NCBI GenBank assembly: GCA_944385625.1
Contig: CALWXZ010000003.1
Span: forward strand, 1-62,475
DNA length: 62,475 nt
DNA from: an uncultured Flavonifractor sp.
Lineage (GTDB): Bacteria > Bacillota > Clostridia > Oscillospirales > Oscillospiraceae
Direction: 5' to 3'
The notes under the pieces were generated by a model. The model was not told the origin of the DNA and did no database searches. It saw only the letters and a program-made list of their open reading frames with translations. Each line of letters begins with the position of its first letter. Position 1 is the first letter of the stretch. Made by a program: the position numbers and the translations under genes. Shown here piece after piece: positions 25,872-34,250 of the stretch.

Positions 25872-26231
25872 TTACTTTTTCAGGTAGACCGTGATAATGG
25901 CCACCGCGACCACCAGGGTGTCGCCGGCGCCCATTTCCGCCACATGGAGTCCCTTCTCAGAAGCTCCGCCTCGGGCCGGCACCAATTCTATATCATCGTA
26001 AAAATCCACCGGCTTTCTAACCTGTGCTAAATCCAGTTCCTCCGGCCGGGGACAGCAAATTTTAATCTGCAAGGCGACATCCCGGGGTCCGGCATTATGT
26101 ATTTCACGGATGCCGGCCATACAGCAATGGCTTATGGCATCCTTTACCGCTTTTTGCGCGGCTTTGGTCACGTCACCGCCGTGCATATCCACGCCGGTGC
26201 CGATTTCAATGAGGTAGCGGCGCCTTTCCAT
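25872..26231 (-). CDS. Lin0512-family conserved protein
   Basis: The 119-residue protein matches the Lin0512 family as I recall it, with 'IEIGTGVDMHGGDVTKAAQ' near the N-terminus and a G-A-G-D-T-L-V-V-A-V-A-x-I-x-V tail. No function is known for the family. Its start overlaps the RBS region four bases after the E2 stop, so it is tightly embedded in the dehydrogenase operon. That placement suggests a role with this complex, but none can be assigned. Confidence 0.78.
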   Translation of the reverse strand: MERRRYLIEIGTGVDMHGGDVTKAAQKAVKDAISHCCMAGIREIHNAGPRDVALQIKICCPRPEELDLAQVRKPVDFYDDIELVPARGGASEKGLHVAEMGAGDTLVVAVAIITVYLKK

Positions 26232-26234
26232 GGC

Positions 26235-26972
26235 TTACTCCTCCTCCGGTGCGGGACGCTTGTGATACATCCAGGTCCAGGGATCCTGGAGTACCTTGTC
26301 CAGGGAAGCGAAGAAATTTACCACATGGATGCCGTCACACAGGCCGTGGTCAACGGTAAGGGCAAAGGTAGTCAGGTTGACGGGGACGATGTTGTCGTTC
26401 TCGTCAAACATGGGTACCCGGCAGTTCCGGTTGATGCCGAAGATGGCCCCCTGAGGGGGAGAGATAAAGGGCTGCTGACTGTCAATAAGGGATGCGCCCA
26501 GGTTCGATACGGAGAAGGTGCCTCCTTCAAGCTTGACTCGCATAAGCTTGCCCTTCTGAATGTAGTCATAGGTCTTTTTCAGCTCAGCGGAGATCTCCTC
26601 AATATCCTTGCGGTCGGCGTGCTCCACCACCGGCTCCATCAGGACCCCGTTGATGGTGGCCTGAACGGTGAGGTTGATGTCCTCGTAATAGATCAACTGA
26701 CCATTCTGGCGGGAGGCGTTAAGGGCCATATTCTCCTCAAGGGCACAGGCAGCCGCCTTCACATACAGATTGCCGAAGGATACTTTGATGCCCTTCTGAT
26801 CCAGCAGCTCTTTTCGGAACTGGATCAGCTTATCCACACTCAGCCGCACTTGCCCTGTGCCCTGGGGATATTCATGCTTACTGAAGGTCATACGCTGGGC
26901 GATTACCTTGCGCATCCCCTCCAGAGGCTTGATTTCTCGGATCAGACGGCCCTGCTCATCATATTGTGCCAT
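26235..26972 (-). CDS. 2-oxoacid dehydrogenase acyltransferase (E2) catalytic domain
   Basis: The 245-residue protein is the chloramphenicol-acetyltransferase-like core of an E2, which transfers the acyl group from lipoamide to CoA. It begins at the usual 'PLEGMRKVIAQRM' segment and lacks both the lipoyl and the peripheral-subunit-binding domains. The active-site motif is D-H-G-L-C-D-G (208-214) instead of D-H-R-x-x-D-G: His209 and Asp213 are kept and the Arg is Gly. It is the first gene of the operon; ATG 26972 has GGAGG upstream and a consensus sigma-54 promoter. Confidence 0.9.
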   Translation of the reverse strand: MAQYDEQGRLIREIKPLEGMRKVIAQRMTFSKHEYPQGTGQVRLSVDKLIQFRKELLDQKGIKVSFGNLYVKAAACALEENMALNASRQNGQLIYYEDINLTVQATINGVLMEPVVEHADRKDIEEISAELKKTYDYIQKGKLMRVKLEGGTFSVSNLGASLIDSQQPFISPPQGAIFGINRNCRVPMFDENDNIVPVNLTTFALTVDHGLCDGIHVVNFFASLDKVLQDPWTWMYHKRPAPEEE

Positions 26973-27014
26973 TTTTATTCCTCCAGTTTTTCAATTGAAA
27001 TCTGCCTGATATAT

Positions 27015-27032
27015 ATGCAAGTACTGTGCCAA
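27015..27032 (-). promoter_or_regulatory. Sigma-54 promoter of the dehydrogenase operon
   Basis: The minus strand reads TTGGCACAGTACTTGCAT, a full match to TGGCAC-N5-TTGC. It lies 43 bp upstream of the E2 start codon and would begin transcripts near 27005. Confidence 0.92.
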
Positions 27033-27395
27033 TTTCGGAAAGCAGGGAGAGTCCTGCCTTATTGGGCCGTTCATCCATCCGCTTTTTAGCTGGTGGTTCT
27101 ACTTTTTATCCAGTGACTCTTTTTGATACGGCTCACAGATGTATGGGAGCTCCTGGGCGGCAGCGTCTTTGCTTGGCGATATTCGTCCCCACGCTTTAGA
27201 ACGCTGAAGCGCGCCGGCTGGTCAGGATGCGATTTAGATATCCATAGCGAAACATTTCAGGAGGGTTATTGCCGTTTCTGACAGGGCAAGCTTTTTCATA
27301 TTGGGGCTTGTCCCACCCCTATTGATTTTCTCATCTGGATTTGTATCGTTTTTCTACACAATAAAAACAGCAAAATATATGCCATTTTTACTTTC
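27033..27395. other. Divergent regulatory region between operon and activator
   Basis: No gene is seen. This A/T-richer stretch lies between the sigma-54 promoter and the activator promoter and should hold activator binding sites. A CTTTTTA core (27102-27108), about 70 bp upstream of the -24 element, recurs near the other sigma-54 promoters. A GGGGCTTGTCCCACCCC block lies near 27302. Neither is proven. Confidence 0.5.
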
Positions 27396-27424
27396 TTGAC
27401 AGGAAGAGCGGTCTGTTCTACCAT
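27396..27424 (+). promoter_or_regulatory. Sigma-A promoter of the sigma-54 activator gene
   Basis: TTGACA (27396-27401), a 17-bp spacer and TACCAT (27419-27424) precede the activator ATG by about 45 bp. Confidence 0.75.
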
Positions 27425-27467
27425 ATAAGATATCTAGCGTCAACGAGAGCATGGAGGGAGATAGCCT

Positions 27468-28928
27468 ATGGTTGATACTACAGCGGTACCTGATCTGCCC
27501 CTAAATATGCGCACTTCCTTGCCGCATAGCCCAATAACGGATACCCTGCTGACGGTTCTGGACGTGTTGGATACTCAGGTATTGATTCTGGATCAGGAAT
27601 CCTACATTCGCTTTTTCAACAAGCCCTATTTCGATGCTTATTGGAAGCAGTTCCGCCGGGCAGGCGTCTCTCCAGCAAATATACTCGGTCTGCCCCTTTC
27701 AAAGCTGACCGGTGGGCAAAGAGAATGGGAGCTGCTTCAACACACCATGAAATCGGGGAAGGTTTTGCAAAAATTCTATTTTCAAGACGATGACTCCCAC
27801 TATTCCGGGCTTTCGGATCTCATACCCATCGTGACCGATACGTTCGCCGGTATCATGGTAATCCAACAGGAACACGAGAAACTGCGGGAACTCTCCCGTC
27901 AGATCAACCACTATAAAAACCTGACTGCCCAGTTTCGGGAAAAATTAGATTCTAAAGGCTCTCTACCGCCCAGATTCCAGCAGATCGTGGGTACTTCGGC
28001 CCCCTTTTTGAAGGTCCTCCGGGTGGGGGCCCAGGTGGCGGCCTCCAGTGGCTCAGTGTGCATTCTGGGGGAAAGCGGAACCGGCAAAGAAGTCTTTGCC
28101 GAAGCGATCCATTACTCCAGCGCCTACGCGCAGGGACCGCTCGTTAAGGTGAACTGCGCCGCCATTCCAGAGTCGCTGATGGAGAGCGAGCTGTTTGGCT
28201 ATGAAAAGGGCGCCTTTACCGGTGCCAATCTCAACGGAAATCCCGGGAAATTTGAACTGGCCAACAACGGCACGCTCTTCCTCGATGAGGTGGGAGAGAT
28301 GCCTCCCTCTATGCAGGTCAAGCTTTTGCGGGCTTTGCAGGAGAAGGAGATTACCCGCGTAGGCGGTCGCAAACCCATCAAGCTCAATTTTCGCTTGATT
28401 ACCGCCACTAACCGCAATCTGGAGGAAATGGTGAAGGAGGGTACCTTCCGGGAGGACCTGTACTACCGGATCTGCATTATTCCGCTCCACCTGCCGCCTC
28501 TGCGGGAGCGGCGTTCTGACATTCCGCTGCTGGCCCGGGAATTTATTTCCTCTCTGGATATGCCTCAGTGGAAGGAGCGCAGGTTTACGGAGGAGGTAAT
28601 GGAGCATTTCATGAACTACAACTGGCCGGGCAACATCCGGGAGCTGAAAAACTGCGTGGAGCGCATGGCCATCCTCTGCCCCGAAGAAGAAATCGGGGAG
28701 GAATACTTGCCTGCCGCTGTCGTAAAATCCGCCCAGGTCTTACCCGGCGCCAGCGTAACTCCAGATCTGAGCCAATATAAGCTGCACGACATTCTGGATA
28801 AGGTGGAATATGATGCTATCCGTTCGGTACTCAGCCTGACTGGCGGTAACAAAGCCAAGGCTATCGAGATTTTGGGTATTTCCAAGCGGAGTTTTTATTT
28901 AAAGCTGGACAAATACGGCCTTCGCTAG
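27468..28928 (+). CDS. Sigma-54-dependent transcriptional activator (PAS-AAA-HTH)
   Basis: The 486-residue bacterial enhancer-binding protein has a PAS-like sensor region (about 22-135), a short coiled linker and a sigma-54 interaction AAA+ domain. That domain carries Walker A GESGTGKE (201-208), GAFTGA (248-253) and Walker B L-F-L-D-E. A C-terminal Fis-type HTH follows (about 440-486). GAFTGA is diagnostic for direct sigma-54 contact. It diverges from the dehydrogenase operon and lies among five sigma-54 promoters, so it is the likely local activator, with the PAS domain sensing substrate or redox state. ATG 27468 has GGAGGGAG upstream. Confidence 0.96.
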   Translation: MVDTTAVPDLPLNMRTSLPHSPITDTLLTVLDVLDTQVLILDQESYIRFFNKPYFDAYWKQFRRAGVSPANILGLPLSKLTGGQREWELLQHTMKSGKVLQKFYFQDDDSHYSGLSDLIPIVTDTFAGIMVIQQEHEKLRELSRQINHYKNLTAQFREKLDSKGSLPPRFQQIVGTSAPFLKVLRVGAQVAASSGSVCILGESGTGKEVFAEAIHYSSAYAQGPLVKVNCAAIPESLMESELFGYEKGAFTGANLNGNPGKFELANNGTLFLDEVGEMPPSMQVKLLRALQEKEITRVGGRKPIKLNFRLITATNRNLEEMVKEGTFREDLYYRICIIPLHLPPLRERRSDIPLLAREFISSLDMPQWKERRFTEEVMEHFMNYNWPGNIRELKNCVERMAILCPEEEIGEEYLPAAVVKSAQVLPGASVTPDLSQYKLHDILDKVEYDAIRSVLSLTGGNKAKAIEILGISKRSFYLKLDKYGLR

Positions 28929-29035
28929 ACCTGAGACAGGTGAGCGGTAACCTTTCCGGCCGTCTACTTTTTACCCAAAGTATCATTTTTAGCCCATAGA
29001 ACCATTTGCCTCCCCTGTGCTTCTTGTGTAAAAAA

Positions 29036-29050
29036 TGGCACGTTGTTTGC
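29036..29050 (+). promoter_or_regulatory. Sigma-54 promoter of the MBL-lplA pair
   Basis: TGGCACGTTGTTTGC is a full match to the TGGCAC-N5-TTGC consensus and lies 33 bp upstream of the MBL start codon. Confidence 0.92.
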
Positions 29051-29083
29051 ATATTACACAAGCAGCACAGAGGAGGCTTTTTT

Positions 29084-29884
29084 ATGGACATACGTATTTT
29101 CCACTCCGTCAACTCCGGACTGTATTTTTGGGACGGTATCGCCGGTCTGCTGGTGGACGGTATCCACAGCGGCAAAGAAAAAGGATTTTCCTCCATGCCG
29201 GAGTTTCTGGCGGGGCAGTTGGCAAAGCGCAAGGGCCTGTTTGAACACACGGACGGAGTTCTATTTACCCATCAGCATCCAGACCATTTTCAGCGCCGGG
29301 GATTGAAATACCTGCTGGATAAGCCGAAATGTCCCTGCGTCTATGGGCCCGCGCTTCCGGAAACCCACGCTCTCATTCGGTTCATCCGTTCTGATATGTG
29401 CCGTGTGCAAATGTCCGGAGCCTATATTTTGGCTAAGGATACCGTCCACGACGGGCAGAAATTTCATGATGATCCCCATCAATCCTTTCTTATCCGTATG
29501 GGTGGCGAAACCTTTTTTATCGCAGGGGACGCTGCACTGACTGCAAAAGACGCAGCCGATTTCGCCGGGTTTTACGGCGGAGATGTGGATGCGGGTTTCT
29601 TTAATCTCTATCAACTGGCCTCACCATGTGGGCAGGATTTTCTGCGAATTCTCCGTCCCAAGCGGGTCTTTCTGATACATTTGCCCTTCAAGGAGGATGA
29701 CTGTTTCCACTATTGCAGCCTGGCCCGTCAAGTGGCGCGGAATTTCCCTACAGACCTGCCCAAAGTGGAAATTCTGGCACATATGTCCTGGGTGGATGGG
29801 AAGGCTGCCCATTGGGAACAGGACAAGAAAGGAGAGATAACAGATGGTCTATCTGGAGTCGCCCACCAGAGATCCCTATTTTAA
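29084..29884 (+). CDS. Metallo-beta-lactamase-fold hydrolase
   Basis: The 266-residue protein has the metal-binding motif H63-Q-H-P-D-H68, a later G-D-A-A motif and further histidines, as in MBL-fold hydrolases that open esters, thioesters or lactones. ATG 29084 with AGGAGG upstream and a sigma-54 promoter in front is the start; the frame extends to 29006 without support. Its last 41 bp overlap lplA in another frame. Its place in the regulon suggests a thioester or lactone intermediate, but the substrate is unknown. Confidence 0.85.
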   Translation: MDIRIFHSVNSGLYFWDGIAGLLVDGIHSGKEKGFSSMPEFLAGQLAKRKGLFEHTDGVLFTHQHPDHFQRRGLKYLLDKPKCPCVYGPALPETHALIRFIRSDMCRVQMSGAYILAKDTVHDGQKFHDDPHQSFLIRMGGETFFIAGDAALTAKDAADFAGFYGGDVDAGFFNLYQLASPCGQDFLRILRPKRVFLIHLPFKEDDCFHYCSLARQVARNFPTDLPKVEILAHMSWVDGKAAHWEQDKKGEITDGLSGVAHQRSLF

Positions 29885-30827
29885 TTTGGCGTTGGAAGAG
29901 TATCTCTTTGAGAAGACGGATCAACGCAAGTCCTATTTCATGCTTTGGCAAAACGACAATACCATTGTAGTGGGCAAGTACCAAAACACCGCCGAGGAGA
30001 TTAACCAGGCGTTCGTGGATGCCAACGGCATTCGAGTTGCCCGCAGATTGTCTGGCGGAGGAGCCGTATACCACGACAAAGGCAATTTAAACTTCACTTT
30101 CATTGTGCCTCAGGACAGCAATCCTGAGTTCAACTTCAGGATCTTTATACAGCCCGTGCTGGACGTTCTGAAGCATTTCAACATCCATGCAGAGTTTACC
30201 GGGCGGAATGATTTGACCATTAATGGTATGAAGTTCTCCGGCAACTCCCAGTATGTGCGCCACGGGCGGCTGCTTCACCACGGCTGCATCATGCTGGATT
30301 CCAATCTAACAAATGTGGAAAACGCCCTACGTGTAAAACAGGCCAAATTTAGCTCTAAGGCAGTAAAGTCCGTCCGCAGCCGGGTAACCACCATTAACGC
30401 CCAGGCTTCTGAGCCCATTTCCATGGCAGACTTCAAGGCGGCATTGAGCGCGCGTGTGCTGGCAAGCGGAGAGCTGGAGCCCTATGCACTGACAGAGGCG
30501 GACGTGCTGGCAGTTCAAAAGCTGCGGGATGAGAAGTATGCCACCTGGGCGTGGAACTATGGTTCCTCGCCTGCTTATGATATGCAGCGAGAGATGAAAT
30601 TCCCGGCGGGATTGGTCACTGCTCACTTGAATGCGGAGAAGGGCCGCATTCAAGATATCTGCTTTTACGGAGACTTTTTTGGAAATGGCGATCTAGCAGA
30701 GCTTGAGCGCGCTATGGTGGGACTTCCCCTAGATGAGCGCCTGGCGGAAGCCCTGGAGCCTCTTCGGGTAGGTGATTACATGAACGGAATCACAGCAGAG
30801 GATTTAAGCCGACTGCTTCGGGGATAA
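29844..30827 (+). CDS. lplA: Lipoate-protein ligase A
   Basis: The 327-residue enzyme activates lipoate with ATP and attaches it to a lysine of lipoyl domains. It has the conserved R-R-L-S-G-G-G-A-V-Y-H-D motif (67-78), the N-G-M-K-F-S-G loop and a C-terminal accessory domain. It is cotranscribed with the MBL gene and belongs to the same sigma-54 regulon as the free lipoyl protein at 25549-25788. That protein is its obvious substrate. No lipoate synthase is seen in the window, which suggests scavenged lipoate. Confidence 0.95.
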   Translation: MVYLESPTRDPYFNLALEEYLFEKTDQRKSYFMLWQNDNTIVVGKYQNTAEEINQAFVDANGIRVARRLSGGGAVYHDKGNLNFTFIVPQDSNPEFNFRIFIQPVLDVLKHFNIHAEFTGRNDLTINGMKFSGNSQYVRHGRLLHHGCIMLDSNLTNVENALRVKQAKFSSKAVKSVRSRVTTINAQASEPISMADFKAALSARVLASGELEPYALTEADVLAVQKLRDEKYATWAWNYGSSPAYDMQREMKFPAGLVTAHLNAEKGRIQDICFYGDFFGNGDLAELERAMVGLPLDERLAEALEPLRVGDYMNGITAEDLSRLLRG

Positions 30828-31070
30828 TTGGGTGCGGGCGATTTACCAGCGCCTTTTCCAATGGTCCATCTTTAATCGCCAAAGGTGTCCCCATAATTCC
30901 GCCCCTCCGCTGACGCAGGATTCAGCGTTCGCTCGATAAGGGCCTGGGCGGACCCGGCCATCCCGCGCCATAGTTGGACCTGAGGAGCAAGTCGTCAGGT
31001 TCTCGCTCCAAGCCAAGGCTCTTTCCCCTCACCGTCAGAGCTGGCGGTTGTGTTTGCTAACGCTACCCCA
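30828..31070. other. Intergenic region without visible gene
   Basis: About 240 bases after lplA hold no convincing ORF, promoter or RNA structure other than the terminator that follows. Confidence 0.5.
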
Positions 31071-31116
31071 AAAAAGTACCGGTTTCCGGACCTAGCTCCG
31101 GAAACCGGTACTTTTT
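31071..31116. terminator. Bidirectional terminator between lplA and the PTE-family gene
   Basis: A perfect 20-bp stem (31071-31090 with 31097-31116) has A5 and T5 ends, serving the convergent genes on both strands. Confidence 0.92.
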
Positions 31117-31121
31117 CGCTG

Positions 31122-32102
31122 TTACGCGCCAAAGAATCTCTGCGGGTTGGCTGTCACCATGGCCTCAGCCTGGTCAGGCCGCAAGCCCATTTTCTGAAGT
31201 TGGGGAAGAATGTCCTCAAAAACATGAGTCCAATTCCAGCGGGATAGATCCTTGGCATCCTGCTCCGAATAGATCCAGGGGTCGCCCAGCATCCGGATAA
31301 CACTGTCGTGGGAGAGTATGATTTTGTCCGCGTAACCGCTGCCTGCCAGGCCAACAATTTCCGCCAGTCGGCGACTTTCAGGCAGGGCTCCGGTAAAGCC
31401 CTGGATTCCCATCCGATCAAAGCCACCGTACACCCCCTGTTCAAAGATTTTAAGCAATTCGTCCATATCAGTGCAGTTGTCCAGGTGGCCAATCATAATA
31501 TGTTCCGGCCTTGCCCCGTAAGTAATCAGCCTTCTCGCCTGCTCCGAGCCCATGGTACCGGCTTGGGTGTGGGTGAGGATGCGCGTTCCAGTCTCAGCGG
31601 ATACCCGAGCCGCCGCCCGCAGAAACAAATCTTCATAGTCCGTAATCTGTCCAGCGCTGGTAGCCACCTTAAGCACACCTGTGCGGATGCCCGTGTCACC
31701 CACCCCCTCAGTGACTTCCCGATACATCATCTGGTAGATCTCCTCCGCCGCATTTCCGTAGGCCATGCGAAACTTGAAGTAGGCGGGAGCCCCCTCTCCT
31801 TCATAGTAATAGCCGGAACTGGCCACAATGTTGACGCCCGTGCGCTTGGAGACCGCCTTCAGAAAGTCCACCTTCCGGCCGCAGTCGGCAGGTGTGGCAT
31901 CGATGACTGTCTGAAGCCCATGGCGCTCCTTTGCATGGTTGAGTACCGATTCCGCTTGTTCCAAAGCGTCCTCCCAGCGGAAGGGGGCAAGCACAGCTCC
32001 CTCCCAGCCAGGATAGCCAAACAGAACGTGCTGGTGGGACAGACAGCGGCCCAGTTCACCGGCTGGAACAGGACCCAATACGGTCTGTACATAAGTTCTC
32101 AT
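31122..32102 (-). CDS. Phosphotriesterase-family metal hydrolase, probably a lactonase
   Basis: The 326-residue amidohydrolase-fold protein has the binuclear metal ligands of the PTE family: H23-x-H25, the bridging Lys145 (G-V-L-K-V-A-T), His178, His206 and Asp266 (S-H-D). Natural substrates of such proteins are mostly lactones rather than phosphotriesters. Start ATG 32102 has GGGAGGG upstream; the frame is open to 32186. It is transcribed from a sigma-54 type promoter and diverges from the alcohol dehydrogenase operon. This suggests ring opening of a lactone made by that dehydrogenase. Confidence 0.9.
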   Translation of the reverse strand: MRTYVQTVLGPVPAGELGRCLSHQHVLFGYPGWEGAVLAPFRWEDALEQAESVLNHAKERHGLQTVIDATPADCGRKVDFLKAVSKRTGVNIVASSGYYYEGEGAPAYFKFRMAYGNAAEEIYQMMYREVTEGVGDTGIRTGVLKVATSAGQITDYEDLFLRAAARVSAETGTRILTHTQAGTMGSEQARRLITYGARPEHIMIGHLDNCTDMDELLKIFEQGVYGGFDRMGIQGFTGALPESRRLAEIVGLAGSGYADKIILSHDSVIRMLGDPWIYSEQDAKDLSRWNWTHVFEDILPQLQKMGLRPDQAEAMVTANPQRFFGA

Positions 32103-32138
32103 GAAAATGCCCTCCCTTTTTATAATGACTTGTGAGAT

Positions 32139-32157
32139 GAGCAATTGAGATGCCAAC
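32139..32157 (-). promoter_or_regulatory. Sigma-54 promoter of the PTE-family gene
   Basis: The minus strand reads TTGGCATCTCAATTGCTC: GG and GC 10 bp apart, with TTGGCA and TTGC boxes. It lies about 40 bp upstream of the ATG. Confidence 0.85.
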
Positions 32158-32276
32158 CGCTGTGGCGGACGGGAATTCATATCCATGAGGCTAAAAAGAA
32201 TACCATCGTATTTATTTTATACTGTATTTTTGACACCTGAACGGCAAGTGCGCCTCAATATGAGCACGTTTCAGAC

Positions 32277-32293
32277 TTGGCATAAAAAATGCT
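32277..32293 (+). promoter_or_regulatory. Sigma-54-like promoter of the ADH-SDR-MFS operon
   Basis: TTGGCATAAAAAATGCT keeps the invariant GG-N10-GC spacing. The -12 box is ATGC instead of TTGC, so it is the weakest of the five. It lies about 50 bp upstream of the ADH start. Confidence 0.7.
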
Positions 32294-32344
32294 AAATTTA
32301 AAAACAGAACCCGTTCTTGCAGCAAAATAAAGGAGGTATCTACT

Positions 32345-33475
32345 ATGGAAGGTACAATGCGCGCATGGTTTATTACTGCCCCTGGCAAGATGGAGATGCG
32401 GGAAGTCCCCATTCCAAAGATTGGGCCCAAAGATATCCTGTTCAAGGTCTCCTATGCGGCCATCTGCGGCGGAGATCTGCCGGCTTTCAAGAAGGGCAGC
32501 TATCTGCAGCACTATCCCATTACCACTGGCCACGAGTTCACCGGTTATGTGGTTGAGGTCGGAGATGAAGTCAAAGACATCCCCGTGGGCCTGCGCTTTA
32601 TGGGCACAAACATCCAGTGGTGCGGAGAGTGCGAGGCCTGCAAGTCCGGCAACTTCTTTGCCTGTGATGATGTGACCCGGAAGGGGCTGGGGTTTGGCGT
32701 AAATGGTGTGTTTGCTGAGTACAGCGTGCTGCACAATGCCATGCTGAATATCAGCGTCTATCCCTTGCCGGACAGCATCAATGATTTGGAGGGCGCCACC
32801 TGTGAGCCCATGTGTGTAGGCGCCGGCGTTGCTGACATTACTGGTCTGAAGGGCGGCGAGCGTGTTGCAATTTACGGCGCCGGCATCATCGGTCAGAGCA
32901 TTCTCCAGACAATCAAAGCCCAGTGGCCCGATTGCCAAGTGGCCATGATTAACCGCTCCACCTTCCGGCTGGATCTGGCTAAGCAGAGCGGCGCAGACTA
33001 TGTTATCAGTCCTACCGCAGACAAGCCCGCCATCGACAGCCTGCGGGAACTCTGGGGAACCTCTAATTATGCCTACCACTATGGGCCAGGAAAAAGCGAG
33101 GCTGTCAATGTGGATGTGGTCTACGAATGCACGGGTAATCCTGACATCGTGGCAGAATGTTTCCATGCGGTTCGAAATGGCGGAACTGTCTGCTTGGTAG
33201 CGGGATATAGCGATGATTATCGCGCCCCCATTGCACCTGCGGATCTGTTCTTTAAGAGCGTCCACTATGCGCCTGGCCTGGCGGGCAACTTTGCTAAGTC
33301 CGTGCAATATATGGCCGAGGGCAAATTCAAAACCACTCACCTGATTACCCATGTATTCCCCCTGGAGGAGCTTCCCAAGGCTTTTGAAGCTGCCTCCGAT
33401 ACCAAACACAGCTGTAAGGTCTGCCTCAAGGTGGACCCCGCGGCGCCAGATTACCCCTATAACAAACAAGACTGA
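32345..33475 (+). CDS. Zinc-dependent medium-chain alcohol dehydrogenase
   Basis: The 376-residue MDR-family enzyme has catalytic zinc ligands Cys41 and His63-Glu64 (G-H-E-F-T-G). It also has a structural zinc site of four cysteines at 93, 96, 99 and 107, and a Rossmann motif G-A-G-I-I-G. It resembles sorbitol, threonine and butanediol dehydrogenases and should oxidise a secondary alcohol with NAD(P)+. ATG 32345 has AAAGGAGG upstream. It leads an operon with an SDR and an MFS transporter, all downstream of a sigma-54-like promoter. Confidence 0.92.
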   Translation: MEGTMRAWFITAPGKMEMREVPIPKIGPKDILFKVSYAAICGGDLPAFKKGSYLQHYPITTGHEFTGYVVEVGDEVKDIPVGLRFMGTNIQWCGECEACKSGNFFACDDVTRKGLGFGVNGVFAEYSVLHNAMLNISVYPLPDSINDLEGATCEPMCVGAGVADITGLKGGERVAIYGAGIIGQSILQTIKAQWPDCQVAMINRSTFRLDLAKQSGADYVISPTADKPAIDSLRELWGTSNYAYHYGPGKSEAVNVDVVYECTGNPDIVAECFHAVRNGGTVCLVAGYSDDYRAPIAPADLFFKSVHYAPGLAGNFAKSVQYMAEGKFKTTHLITHVFPLEELPKAFEAASDTKHSCKVCLKVDPAAPDYPYNKQD

Positions 33476-33487
33476 GGGGGACCAGGG

Positions 33488-34222
33488 ATGAGCCAGAAAA
33501 AAAGAACCGCACTTGTTACAGGGGCAGGAGCCGGTGTGGGTAGGGCGGTCGCCCTGACCCTGGCGAAGGAGGGCTGCAATCTGGTGGTGGTGGGTCGCTC
33601 TGAAAGCAATACCATGGAGACCACCAAGATGGCCTTGGCATACGCCGAGGTGCTCCCGGTAATCGCCGATATCAGCTCTGAAGCAGATACCATTCGGTAT
33701 GTCAACGCCACGGTGGATCGCTTCGGCTCCATCGACGTATTTGTCAACAGCGCAGCCCGCTTCCAGCCGGAGGTGTTGTTGGCCGACACAGACACGGAAC
33801 TCTTTGATGATATTATGCGTATCAACGTCAAGGGTGCCTTCCTGGGTATGAAGTATGTACTGCGTCAGATGATACCGCAGAAGAGCGGCGTTATCATCAA
33901 TGTGGCCAGCCGGGACGGATTGTTCAGCGAGCCTACCCACGGCTCTTATAGTGCCAGTAAACACGCCTTGATTGGTCTGACCAAAAACGCCGCCACCGAG
34001 TATGGCTCTCTGGGTATCCGGACCTGCGCGGTATGTCCCGGTGCCATCGACACGAAGATGATCGGCTATCTGCTGAAGAATTTGGACTACAACGTACTGG
34101 GGCCCATGCGCAGGCCTGCCACCCCCCAGGAGATTGCCGATATCGTCTGCTACCTGGCTTCGGACAAAGCCACATTCCTAAATGGAGCCATCGTCCGCGC
34201 GGACGGGGGACAGGGCCTGTAA
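33488..34222 (+). CDS. Short-chain dehydrogenase/reductase (FabG-like)
   Basis: The 244-residue SDR has T-G-A-G-A-G-V-G for cofactor, an N-S-A-A variant of the N-N-A-G motif, a catalytic Ser and Y-S-A-S-K, and the usual C-terminal A-D-G-G-Q-G-L. It is 12 bp downstream of the ADH gene. It is the third SDR of the regulon, which implies a substrate with several hydroxyl or keto groups. Confidence 0.9.
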   Translation: MSQKKRTALVTGAGAGVGRAVALTLAKEGCNLVVVGRSESNTMETTKMALAYAEVLPVIADISSEADTIRYVNATVDRFGSIDVFVNSAARFQPEVLLADTDTELFDDIMRINVKGAFLGMKYVLRQMIPQKSGVIINVASRDGLFSEPTHGSYSASKHALIGLTKNAATEYGSLGIRTCAVCPGAIDTKMIGYLLKNLDYNVLGPMRRPATPQEIADIVCYLASDKATFLNGAIVRADGGQGL

Positions 34223-34250
34223 AAAGGAAAAAGAAAAGGAGGGGTGTTCC

